From: CBDFKF01 sp965248765 | GTDB lineage: Bacteria > Pseudomonadota > Alphaproteobacteria > VGEJ01 | Assembly: GCA_965248765.1 (NCBI GenBank) | Contig: CBDFKF010000002.1 | Location: 62,001-126,000 of the forward strand | Direction of reading: 5' to 3' | DNA: 64,000 nucleotides | Shown: positions 23,733 through 30,159 of the stretch, piece after piece | Numbering within the stretch: the first letter of the stretch is position 1 | Layout: each line of letters starts with the position of its first letter | Notes under the pieces: model-generated | Seen by the model: only the letters and a program-made list of their open reading frames with translations | The model's database searches: none | Told to the model about the DNA's origin: nothing | Translations under genes and position numbers: made by a program

Positions 23733-24146
23733 ATGGCATTCGAGCCCCGGCAGTATCCCGCCCTGATCAGCAAGGAAGAGGGCTCCGACTGGAACGTCGT
23801 GTTCCCGGATTTTCCCGGCTGCATAACCGCTGGCGTCACCCTCGAGGAGGCGCACGCCTTCGCCCGCGAGGCCTTGGCGCTGCATGTCCACGGTATGCGA
23901 GCCGACGGCGAACATGTGCCTGAGCCGACCGACGCAGCCAAGCTGATGGCGAGCCGGCGTGCGCACGGCCAAGCCCTGGTGTTGGTGCCCCTGGTGCCCC
24001 TCAAGGGCCGGGCGCGCCGGGTGAATATCTCGGTCGATGAATTCCTGCTGACGGAGATCGACACGGCGGCGGCCGCGTACGGTACCGACCGTTCGAACTT
24101 CCTCCAGGCCGCGGCCCGCGAGCGTATCGCGCGCGGCGCGGCATAG
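23733..24146 (+). CDS. hicB: HicB-family antitoxin with ribbon-helix-helix domain (second pair)
   Basis: 137 residues. The N-terminal half has the HicB domain signature (DWNVVFPDFPGCITAGVTLE, then EALALHVHGM). The C-terminal third (RRVNISVDEFLLTEIDTAAA, then SNFLQAAARERI) is a ribbon-helix-helix DNA-binding domain, so autorepression through the upstream palindrome is likely. GGAG precedes the start. It neutralises the HicA encoded 24 bases upstream. Confidence 0.9.
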   Translation: MAFEPRQYPALISKEEGSDWNVVFPDFPGCITAGVTLEEAHAFAREALALHVHGMRADGEHVPEPTDAAKLMASRRAHGQALVLVPLVPLKGRARRVNISVDEFLLTEIDTAAAAYGTDRSNFLQAAARERIARGAA

Positions 24147-24175
24147 CCGTCGATCTCGTTGTAGTAGGCCGCCAC

Positions 24176-24373
24176 TCACGTCGACTCCGTGATATCGAAA
24201 CAGCGCCAACCGGACCGCCCAGGCCCCTTCTTGGTAGGGTGCTGGAGATTTTCGACGCGAAAGCGCCTCGAGCAAAAGTCACACCGCTGGACGGTTACGT
24301 GAGCGACCACATTCCGCCCCGAAGGAACATGGTCCCTTAGGCCATCGCATTTGCGCTTGGTGCTTTTGCTCAC
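24176..24373 (-). CDS. Small basic protein with CxxC
   Basis: 65 residues from the GTG at 24373, overlapping the RusA stop (GTGA). It is basic (STKRKCDGLRDHV) and has one CDFCSRRF motif, then HPTKKGPGRSGW. One C-x2-C with a flanking Cys could hold zinc only with help from another chain. Last gene of the early-left operon, 30 bases from the convergent hicB. No family is recognised. Confidence 0.5.
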   Translation of the reverse strand: MSKSTKRKCDGLRDHVPSGRNVVAHVTVQRCDFCSRRFRVENLQHPTKKGPGRSGWRCFDITEST

Positions 24374-24810
24374 GCCGCCTCCACGTCTACGAGCGGCGTT
24401 ACGGTGACGACAAGGCCCGGCGTCAGGCCATAGCGCTTGTCCGCCTTGACGACGACGGCCTGGGAATCGTCCTTGAATACGATGCCGTTGCAGGCATCCA
24501 TCGCGGCCTTGATGAAATTGTCGAGGTCGGGCCGCTTGGTGGGCACGATTTCGCTCTGCCGGGCCTTCGCCGAGCGCTTGCCCGACCACGAGCTCGGGAT
24601 CGGCAGCAGGGCCGTTACCTCGACCTCGAGGGGGCCTTCGATCGGCGCCCGCCCCGCCATGGCCTGCTGCGCCGCCAAACGCGCGTGCGCTTCGTACTTG
24701 CGGGTCGCCGCCGGGGTGTAGGCCCGCGGCCTGCCACCCATGACAGCGACGCGGGGTCGGCCCTTGGGCACCGGTGGACCGCCGACGATGATGGTGACGG
24801 GCTCGGTCAT
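24370..24810 (-). CDS. rusA: RusA-family Holliday junction resolvase
   Basis: 146 residues from the ATG at 24810. It shows VPKGRPRV near residue 13 and KRPDLDNFIKAAMDACNGIV with the Asp residues needed for metal binding, then FKDDSQAV and a conserved Lys. The enzyme cuts four-way junctions made during phage recombination and replication. It lies in an operon with a GapR-like protein, and complements the YqaJ/RecT-like recombination genes of the right arm. Confidence 0.88.
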   Translation of the reverse strand: MTEPVTIIVGGPPVPKGRPRVAVMGGRPRAYTPAATRKYEAHARLAAQQAMAGRAPIEGPLEVEVTALLPIPSSWSGKRSAKARQSEIVPTKRPDLDNFIKAAMDACNGIVFKDDSQAVVVKADKRYGLTPGLVVTVTPLVDVEAA

Positions 24811-24817
24811 ACGCGCA

Positions 24818-25144
24818 TCAGGCGTGCGGTTGCGTCCCTGCGACCTCGGCGGGCGTCGGGAACAGATCGCCCTGGGAGCCAACCCCCAGCGCCTCGCAGC
24901 ACAGCCGGATGCTGTCGAGGGCATCGTTGCGCTCGTCGCCTTCGAGCTCGTAGAGCCGCTTGGCGACGTTGAAGTCCTTCATCTTGATGCCGGTGCCCTT
25001 GATCCGGCCGCGGACCTCCGTGATTTCTTCTCGGATGCCGGCGATCTGGGCTTCGAGCTGAATGATCTCCTGCGCGGCGCCGGCGATAAGCTGTTTCGTC
25101 TCACCGACATTGTGGCCGATGTTGGCTCCGTTACCGCTCTCCAT
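24818..25144 (-). CDS. GapR-like (DUF2312) DNA-binding protein
   Basis: 108 residues from the ATG at 25144, preceded by AAAGGAG. The central region (QEIIQLEAQIAGIREEITEV, then RIKGTGIKMKDFNVAKRLYE) matches the helical coiled-coil layout of GapR, an alphaproteobacterial protein that clamps overtwisted DNA. The G-x-G-I-K-M-K-D-F stretch corresponds to its DNA-contact region. The C-terminus (GDLFPTPAEV) is acidic. In a phage it may help replication ahead of the fork. Confidence 0.7.
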   Translation of the reverse strand: MESGNGANIGHNVGETKQLIAGAAQEIIQLEAQIAGIREEITEVRGRIKGTGIKMKDFNVAKRLYELEGDERNDALDSIRLCCEALGVGSQGDLFPTPAEVAGTQPHA

Positions 25145-25295
25145 GGCCGCTCCTTTCAAGAAGACCGGGACCGGCCGAGACCGGCCCCGGCAAGTTCAGG
25201 GAGGAAATCGCCGATGTTCCTCCGGCGCCATGCCGGAGCCGCCTCGGACGCGGGCGGGAACCGGTGCACTTCCGGGGTGGAATTGGGGCCAATAA

Positions 25296-25490
25296 TCACC
25301 GTTTCCTGCCATTTTTGGCTCTCTCGGTGATCGCCGAAATCTGCGCAACATAGTCCTCGGAGCGTGCTATCTCGCGGAGGATCAGATGACGCACGAAGCC
25401 GGCCTGAGTCATGCCCGTGGCCTCCATCACCTCGATCATCGCCCTGTACTGCCCCTCCGACAGCATGGTCTTGACCTCGAAGTCCTTCAT
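25296..25490 (-). CDS. Small ribbon-helix-helix-like protein
   Basis: 64 residues from the ATG at 25490 (TGATG overlap with the upstream gene). FEVKTMLSEGQYRAMIEVME, then ATGMTQAGFVRHLILREIAR, has one beta strand followed by two helices with the T-x-A-x-F-V-R-x-L pattern of CopG-like DNA-binding proteins. It is probably a regulator of the early-left operon. The 25145-25295 gap below it contains no gene I can support. Confidence 0.55.
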   Translation of the reverse strand: MKDFEVKTMLSEGQYRAMIEVMEATGMTQAGFVRHLILREIARSEDYVAQISAITERAKNGRKR

Positions 25491-25906
25491 CACCCGCAGC
25501 CCGCCTCGGCGAACACCGCCGCCGGCATATCCGAGAACGGCCGCAGATCGACCAGGGCGGCCTCGTCCGCCCACACGTCGCATCCGCAGGCGGAAACCAC
25601 TTGATAGACCGGGCGACCGCCGTCGTAGCCCGACCCGATCACCTTGGCCCGCAACGGCGGGAAACCCGGCCACGTCACCAGAACGGGGGTGCCCAGCGGG
25701 AGAGCCGGCGGGTCGGAGACACCCCCGGTGATACGGTCAGCGCTTCCGAAGGGATTGTCTTTCGACATAAGCATGGCCACGAACCGCTTAAACGTCGGGG
25801 CAGGGTGCGTGCTTTTCTCTTTCGCCTTCCCCTTCGCGTTCAGAGCTGCACCCGCCACCACAGGCAGCGCCGCGAGAAACCCGAACAGGCGGCGGCGCGT
25901 CAGCAT
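25490..25906 (-). CDS. Tat-exported protein of unknown function
   Basis: 138 residues. The N-terminus MLTRRRLFGFLAALPVVAGA is a twin-arginine signal (R-R-R-L-F-G) followed by a hydrophobic stretch and an Ala-rich cleavage region. The mature part has a small beta-domain (LPLGTPVLVTWPGFPPLRAK, then GSGYDGGRPVYQVVSACGCD). A Tat substrate in an early phage operon is unusual. The gene is the first of the leftward operon after the Cro-like gene, with one convergent plus-strand gene between. Confidence 0.55.
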   Translation of the reverse strand: MLTRRRLFGFLAALPVVAGAALNAKGKAKEKSTHPAPTFKRFVAMLMSKDNPFGSADRITGGVSDPPALPLGTPVLVTWPGFPPLRAKVIGSGYDGGRPVYQVVSACGCDVWADEAALVDLRPFSDMPAAVFAEAGCG

Positions 25907-25972
25907 CAGGCAGGGGCGGAAGGCATAGGATCAGCGCTTCCACACAACCGATCAATCAACGGAGGTGCCCCC

Positions 25973-26275
25973 ATGAGTGACGCAAGCCCGATCAAGTGCA
26001 GCGCTTGCAAGGTCCCGGCCAAGGTCTTCATACCGGACGGCAAGACGGAGCCCGACCGCGTCATCTGCCCTCAATGCGGGATCGCTGAGGATTACGACGT
26101 AGTTCTTCGATCTATCGGTGAGCAGGCGCAGGCATTCGCGGCAAAGGAACTCCAGAAGGTCATGAGCGGTCAGCCCACGATCCGCGAAGACGGGTTCCTG
26201 AGCATGGAATTCCGCTTCGAACCGGCAGAAATCGAAGAGGTTGCGGGCAAGTTTTGCATCGACTTCGAGGACTAG
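25973..26275 (+). CDS. Small zinc-ribbon protein
   Basis: 100 residues from the ATG at 25973 with a strong GGAGGTG ribosome site. It has SPIKCSACKVPAKVFIPDGK and VICPQCGIAEDYD, giving a C-x2-C and C-x2-C zinc ribbon. The C-terminus is acidic (FRFEPAEIEEVAGKF). It converges on the Cro-like gene. Homologues are often found in alphaproteobacterial prophages beside the immunity region; the function is not known. Confidence 0.6.
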   Translation: MSDASPIKCSACKVPAKVFIPDGKTEPDRVICPQCGIAEDYDVVLRSIGEQAQAFAAKELQKVMSGQPTIREDGFLSMEFRFEPAEIEEVAGKFCIDFED

Positions 26276-26298
26276 CGGAAGGTGGCGGTCAGACATTC

Positions 26299-26541
26299 TC
26301 ACGCGGCGTTCTCGCGATCGGAGGGGAGGCTGAAGAAGTCGGCAGGGGTTAGGTCGACGCCAAGGCGACGGGCACCATCGAGGATTGCCTGTTGATGTTT
26401 GGCCGGGACATGCCCTCCGGTCCCACCGCGTTCCTTGGGGTAAGTCCACCGATGCACTCGACTGATATGCACACCGGCCATTTTGGCGACCGCACGGGCC
26501 CCGCCGCATTTTTCGACGACTCGAGCTGCTGGTGTGTCCAT
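26299..26541 (-). CDS. Cro-like regulator
   Basis: 80 residues. AARVVEKCGGARAVAKMAGV, then HISRVHRWTYPKERGGTGGH, forms a YdaS/Cro-type helix-turn-helix. The ATG at 26541 lies six bases past the -10 box of the left promoter, so translation probably begins at the 5' end of the mRNA. It is the first gene expressed leftward and faces the repressor gene. It would compete for the same TGCG-N5-CGCA operators. Confidence 0.78.
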   Translation of the reverse strand: MDTPAARVVEKCGGARAVAKMAGVHISRVHRWTYPKERGGTGGHVPAKHQQAILDGARRLGVDLTPADFFSLPSDRENAA

Positions 26542-26546
26542 GCCGC

Positions 26547-26618
26547 AATCTTGCGCTTATCGCATGATATGTCAATGCTGTTTTCGCACGCGCCATGGAG
26601 TGCGATTTCCGCAATAAT
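26547..26618. promoter_or_regulatory. Left operator region with PL-type and repressor promoters
   Basis: Three 13-bp operators: 26552-26564 (TGCG-N5-CGCA), 26576-26588 (TGCT-N5-CGCA) and 26601-26613 (TGCG-N5-CGCA), centres 24 and 25 bases apart. The minus-strand promoter has TTGACA at 26575-26570, a 17-base spacer containing the first operator, and AAGATT at 26552-26547. The plus-strand repressor promoter has AATAAT at 26613-26618 with a poor -35, as expected for an activated promoter. The third operator lies just before that -10. Confidence 0.78.
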
Positions 26619-26624
26619 TCCGCG

Positions 26625-27251
26625 ATGACCCCGAGCGAACTCAAGGACGCAGTCAAAGTAGCTGGGGTATCGCAGGCTGCCCTTGCCCGCGCGATGCGTT
26701 GGGACCCATCGGTAGTATCTAAAATCCTCTCGGGGAAACGACGCATTCGGGCGGACGAAGTGCCCCGAATTGAGGAGTTCTTGGGCCACCGACGGGCTGA
26801 GAACTATGGTGGCCGGGTTAGCCGTGGCACGGCGCGACGTACGGATGTCCAGCCCTACACCTTCGGCGAAGATCTGCCAATCCTAGGGCATGGTCGTGGT
26901 GGACGGGACGGCTTCTTCTTTGCGCAGGGGTCGCTTGTCGACCGCGTCGAACGGCCGGCCGCTCTGCGTAATGTGCCAGACGCTTACGCCGTCTACATGC
27001 ACGGCACTAGCCAGGAACCCCGCATCCGCCATGGCGAACTTTGCTTCGTGCACCCCCATCAACCCCCGTTGCCGGGTGACGATGTCGTGGTGCAGCTCGT
27101 GAACGACGAGGGCTTCATCAAGACCTACATCCGCGGGACTGTCCGCGCCCTGCATTGCTCCCAATACAACCCGCCTGAGGAGATCGAATGGCCGTCCGAC
27201 CAAGTAGAGGCGGTCCACCGCATTGTCTGGATCGCTCGGACGATTCGCTGA
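26625..27251 (+). CDS. CI-type repressor with S24 peptidase domain
   Basis: 208 residues from the ATG at 26625, at the predicted +1; the ATG at 26595 is the alternative. The N-terminal helix-turn-helix (residues about 5-52: LKDAVKVAGVSQAALARAMR, then SVVSKILSGKRR) is followed by a C-terminal LexA/CI-like domain with YMHGTSQEPRIRHGELCFV, where Ser of GTS and Lys of FIKTYI would make the Ser/Lys dyad. Self-cleavage after DNA damage would induce the phage. It faces the Cro-like gene across three operators. Confidence 0.85.
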   Translation: MTPSELKDAVKVAGVSQAALARAMRWDPSVVSKILSGKRRIRADEVPRIEEFLGHRRAENYGGRVSRGTARRTDVQPYTFGEDLPILGHGRGGRDGFFFAQGSLVDRVERPAALRNVPDAYAVYMHGTSQEPRIRHGELCFVHPHQPPLPGDDVVVQLVNDEGFIKTYIRGTVRALHCSQYNPPEEIEWPSDQVEAVHRIVWIARTIR

Positions 27252-27266
27252 ACAGAAGCGGGAGGC

Positions 27267-27392
27267 ATGGACGTGATGGGGGTCAAGCACGCCCGGATGC
27301 AGGTTCTCACCGTCGCTGAGATGCTCGAGGGCAAGCGGTTTTGCACTCCCGGCGTAGCCGGTCGCGGCCTGGCTCAACCGGCCCCACTCTGA
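27267..27392 (+). CDS. 41-residue ORF after the repressor
   Basis: An ATG at 27267 follows GGGAGG closely; a second at 27276 has better spacing. The peptide (HARMQVLTVAEMLEGKRF, then a Gly/Ala-rich tail) looks like the last residues of larger DNA methyltransferase-type proteins, as far as I recall. It may be a remnant of such a gene. It would be co-transcribed with the repressor. Confidence 0.3.
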   Translation: MDVMGVKHARMQVLTVAEMLEGKRFCTPGVAGRGLAQPAPL

Positions 27393-27444
27393 TAGTTCGG
27401 GCAGAGCGCGATTGTGTTCTAGCAGATTGGGAGAAGAGTGCGTG

Positions 27445-27579
27445 ATGAATACTATGGCCTGGATCGTTGCTGCATCTCTCATTATCAGCGGAGTATTGGC
27501 GTCGGTCGAAATTGACTCCTGGTTTCCTGTTCCGATCGGCTTGGTAGCAGCCTTCTTCTTCATCCGCTGGTTCGGATGA
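27445..27579 (+). CDS. 44-residue membrane protein
   Basis: ATG at 27445 with GGGAGAAG upstream. Two hydrophobic segments (MAWIVAASLIISGVLA and VPIGLVAAFFFIRWF) are separated by a short acidic loop. Being downstream of the repressor it could be expressed in the lysogen, where small membrane proteins often exclude other phages. No family is recognised. Confidence 0.5.
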   Translation: MNTMAWIVAASLIISGVLASVEIDSWFPVPIGLVAAFFFIRWFG

Positions 27580-27875
27580 TGGCCAAGCCCATAACTTGGT
27601 ATTCCGCATAGAAAAGCCCGCACACCCCGGCGCCGTCCGGCCGTGAGCGGCCCATGATGTCCTCCGCAATCAGATTGATCCCGGGGCATTGAATAGAACC
27701 GCCCTGGTCATCCCGCTCAACCCCGGCCCTTGATCCTGCCGCCCGCGAGCCGGCTCTAACAGTGCCGAATCGCACGGGACGTATTTCGTCCAAATCGTCC
27801 TCCGATAGCCATATCTCGCGCTGATCGTGCGCGACCACTGCGCGTCGAAAGTGTGGCAGAAATTATTGCTAGGCA
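27580..27875. other. Stretch without a supported gene
   Basis: About 300 bases between the small membrane gene and the right operator region. A minus-strand frame starting at 27838 is open for 92 codons with an acidic start, but it shows no family pattern and no ribosome site. I see no repeat or terminator with a U-run here. Confidence 0.4.
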
Positions 27876-27917
27876 TGCGATTTTAGCATTGACAAATCAT
27901 GCGAAAACCGCAATATC
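27876..27917 (+). promoter_or_regulatory. Right operator region and PR-type early promoter
   Basis: TTGACA at 27889-27894, then a 17-base spacer containing the operator TGCG-N5-CGCA (27900-27912), and AATATC at 27912-27917. A degenerate operator TGCG-N5-AGCA is at 27876-27888, with centres 24 bases apart. Over 33 bases it matches the left promoter almost base for base (AGCATTGACA, ATCATGCGA, CGCAA). It drives the early operon that starts at 27945. Confidence 0.8.
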
Positions 27918-27944
27918 CCTCCAGCACACCGTTGGAGGGGACCC

Positions 27945-28316
27945 ATGGCCGCTCACAATACCGAGGCTCAGCGCTACCGCCTGATCGAGTGGCAGGCTGA
28001 CCAGCTAGACGCCCTTTGCGGCCACGTCCTTGGCGCCGATGAACAGCTCGGCGAGGCGATCGACCGCCTGAGCGAGGCCAGGACCAACCCCCAGCTGAAC
28101 GACATGGCGCTTGCCCACTACGAGGGCGAGGCCCAGGAGAGGCTTAAGGGCTTGCGGGAAGCGTCGGTGCGGCTCGCGAAGTGGGTGCGTGCGGCGCTCG
28201 CGAACACCGATCCGGTGCCGGACGCCGACGTAGTTGCGGCATGCTCGGCCCGCACGCAGGACCTCATGAACGAGAGCTTGTTCGGCGCACCAGCCCGCGA
28301 GACAGAGGCGGCGTGA
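27945..28316 (+). CDS. First early-operon protein, unknown
   Basis: 123 residues from the ATG at 27945, with GGAGGGG seven bases upstream. The protein is helical and acidic (EWQADQLDALCGHVLGADEQ, then LALAHYEGEAQERLKGL-like helices). No domain is recognised. As the first gene after the right promoter it is expressed at once on induction, the place where phages often keep antitermination or host take-over proteins, but nothing in the sequence shows that. Confidence 0.6.
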   Translation: MAAHNTEAQRYRLIEWQADQLDALCGHVLGADEQLGEAIDRLSEARTNPQLNDMALAHYEGEAQERLKGLREASVRLAKWVRAALANTDPVPDADVVAACSARTQDLMNESLFGAPARETEAA

Positions 28317-28537
28317 TGGATGCTGCCATGCGCGAGTCCTCGGGGCTGGTCCAGGCGGAATCGGAGTTCGTGTCGGCTGTCATAGCGAGCAGAGCAGCCC
28401 CTGGTCAAATGATCCAGGCGATCCTTGATCGCTACGAGGGGCACGACCAAGAGCGGCGGTCGGCCCTGACCATGGCCCTTGCGGTCGCTCTCGCGACACG
28501 CATTGCCATCGCCAAGGCGAGGGGAGAGGGCGCATGA
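28316..28537 (+). CDS. Small early protein
   Basis: 73 residues from the ATG at 28316 (TGATG overlap). Helical, with LVQAESEFVSAVIASRAAPG and a C-terminal Ala-rich helix with basic end (ALATRIAIAKARGEG). No recognised domain. It is coupled to genes on both sides. Confidence 0.5.
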   Translation: MDAAMRESSGLVQAESEFVSAVIASRAAPGQMIQAILDRYEGHDQERRSALTMALAVALATRIAIAKARGEGA

Positions 28538-28761
28538 GCACACCCGCATCTTTCGAAACCCTGGCTAAGCGCTATTGGGAAGCATCCCAGGCCCTGTACG
28601 GGCGGAGCCATGTGTCACGCGCCACCGCGGCGGCGTTTCTCGCCAGTCAGGCCCAACGTCCGGCGCATCCACTGATCGAGCGCCCGTGCCGGCAGGCCAT
28701 CGCCGATCTCGGGCTGGCGGGCGTCGAGCACATCCGCCCGGTCGGGCCGGAGGCGGCATGA
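28534..28761 (+). CDS. Small early protein
   Basis: 75 residues from the ATG at 28534 (ATGA overlap). FETLAKRYWEASQALYGRSH is followed by SRATAAAFLASQ and a Pro/Arg-rich middle (RPAHPLIERPCRQA). No recognised domain or membrane segment. It overlaps the Arg/Trp-rich mini-ORF by four bases. Confidence 0.5.
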   Translation: MSTPASFETLAKRYWEASQALYGRSHVSRATAAAFLASQAQRPAHPLIERPCRQAIADLGLAGVEHIRPVGPEAA

Positions 28762-28850
28762 TCCGCCGCCTGCGCCGCATCGTGTTTCGCCCGTTCCGCC
28801 AGTGCTGGCGCTGGTGGATGACGACGAGGGGAGGCCCGCGATGGCTCTGA
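28758..28850 (+). CDS. 30-residue Arg/Trp-rich peptide
   Basis: ATG at 28758 (ATGA overlap with the upstream stop), stop at 28850, overlapping the YqaJ gene start by 10 bases. The peptide has nine Arg and four Trp residues (MIRRLRRIVFRPFRQCWRWW), the composition of cationic membrane-active peptides. It may be a functional peptide, or simply a bridge for translational coupling into the exonuclease gene. Confidence 0.4.
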   Translation: MIRRLRRIVFRPFRQCWRWWMTTRGGPRWL

Positions 28851-29695
28851 GCGCTGAACAGCTTGAGGCCCGTGAGGGCAAGCTGACGGCCAGCCGCGTC
28901 GGCGTGCTGATGAACGGCGACGATGCCGCGCTCCACGATCTGTGGCGCGAGTGTACGGGCGATCCGTCCTATGAGCCGCCGGATTTGTCCGGCGTGTGGC
29001 CGGTGCAGCTCGGCAGCCACACGGAGGTGTTGAACCTGCGCTGGTACACGCGCAAGGTGGGGCGCGCTGTGACGCGACAGGGAGAAGTGGTCGTGTCACA
29101 AGAACGCGATTGGGCGGCGGCTACACTCGACGGCTGGGACGCTGCCTATCCCCTGGCAAGGCCTGGCGAGGCTGGGCTGGGCGAGGCCGGGCAAGGCATG
29201 GAACCAGCCGTCATTGAAGCCAAGCATGTCGGCGGCTTCGAGCCGCGCGAGACAGTGGTCGCCCGCTACATGCCGCAGGTGCATTGGCAGATGTACTGCA
29301 CCGACGCGCGCTTGGCCGTGTTGTCGATCATCGAGGGCGCGCGCGGGCCCGCACTTGAGGAAGTGCCGCGCGACGACGATTACCTGGCCGAGCTCCTGCG
29401 TCGGGCTGATGCGTTCTGGCGTTGCGTCGAGACACTGACGCCGCCAGTGGCGCTGCCACCGGCCGATCCTCCCCGGCCGGTGGCAGCGCGTGTGGTCGAT
29501 ATGGGCCAGTCCAATTCCTGGGCGAACTTCGCCGCCGATTGGCTTGAGAACCGGGGCGCGGCCAAGACGTTCAACGCCGCCGTCAAGGAATTGAAGGCGC
29601 TAACCCCCGACGATGCCAAGCAGGCGCATGGCGCCGGCATTCAGGCAACCCGCGCCCGCAACGGCGCGCTCCGCATCACGGAGAGCTCGCTGTGA
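28841..29695 (+). CDS. YqaJ-type phage exonuclease
   Basis: 284 residues. The PD-(D/E)xK fold shows LTASRVGVLM near residue 15, LGSHTEVLNLRWYTR with a Glu, ATLDGWDA with the metal-binding Asp, VIEAKHVGGF giving E-x-K, and YMPQVHWQMYC. It resects double-stranded ends for annealing by the RecT-like partner at 31.2 kb. Between the Asp and E-x-K motifs is a Gly/Glu/Ala repeat insert (RPGEAGLGEAGQG) that homologues normally lack. The start ATG is within reach of GGGAGG. Confidence 0.82.
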   Translation: MALSAEQLEAREGKLTASRVGVLMNGDDAALHDLWRECTGDPSYEPPDLSGVWPVQLGSHTEVLNLRWYTRKVGRAVTRQGEVVVSQERDWAAATLDGWDAAYPLARPGEAGLGEAGQGMEPAVIEAKHVGGFEPRETVVARYMPQVHWQMYCTDARLAVLSIIEGARGPALEEVPRDDDYLAELLRRADAFWRCVETLTPPVALPPADPPRPVAARVVDMGQSNSWANFAADWLENRGAAKTFNAAVKELKALTPDDAKQAHGAGIQATRARNGALRITESSL

Positions 29696-29943
29696 CATCT
29701 CTGTTGACGCCTTCGGCGCAAGCGGGCACCATGGCGGTGGAGCTTAAGAACTCCACCGAGGCGGATTACCGCCCCCGTCAGACTGGCGGCATTTTCATGC
29801 CCATGTCCCGGGGGCGGCGCCCATGTCCAGGGCTTCGGCCTAAAAGGCGCCGGCCCGACCTCGGTAGGGTTCTTAAACCCCGGGGCGCCATTCGCTTAAG
29901 AACGTCTGTCGCTCCGGCAACCGCTGACCGAGGAGCGACCGGC
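29696..29943. other. Intergenic stretch with TTAAGAAC repeats
   Basis: About 250 bases without a supported gene. TTAAGAAC occurs at 29744-29751 and 29896-29903 and inverted (GTTCTTAA) at 29869-29876. The last two form an 8-bp stem around a 19-base loop. GCCCATGTCC is also present twice near 29800-29830. It may hold a promoter, a regulatory RNA structure or a degraded gene. Confidence 0.4.
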
Positions 29944-30159
29944 ATGACCCATACACAACAGAATCCTTCCCGTGATCGTCTCGATCTGATCGACGATCTT
30001 AACCGCTACATCTGCCAGACCCGCGCATTGGTTGTCGTTCTGGACGTAGCCTCGGAGGAACTCGTCACACGCAAATACCTTGCGGGTGCCTTGTGGCTCG
30101 CGGGCGACATGATCGATCGCATCGACAGCTGCGTGCGGAAGTTGGAGAAGTCGGCGTGA
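29944..30159 (+). CDS. Small early protein
   Basis: 71 residues from the ATG at 29944, preceded by GAGGAG. It is an all-helical sequence (RDRLDLIDDLNRYICQTRAL, then KYLAGALWLAGDMIDRIDSC) with no membrane segment of full length. The family is unknown; similar short helical proteins occur next to recombination genes in alphaproteobacterial prophages. Its stop overlaps the GTG of the next gene. Confidence 0.5.
   Translation: MTHTQQNPSRDRLDLIDDLNRYICQTRALVVVLDVASEELVTRKYLAGALWLAGDMIDRIDSCVRKLEKSA

Noticed and set aside
24176..24589. Longer start for the 65-residue protein after RusA
   Set aside because: The extension lies within RusA in a different frame; the GTGA overlap at 24373 fits the operon style.
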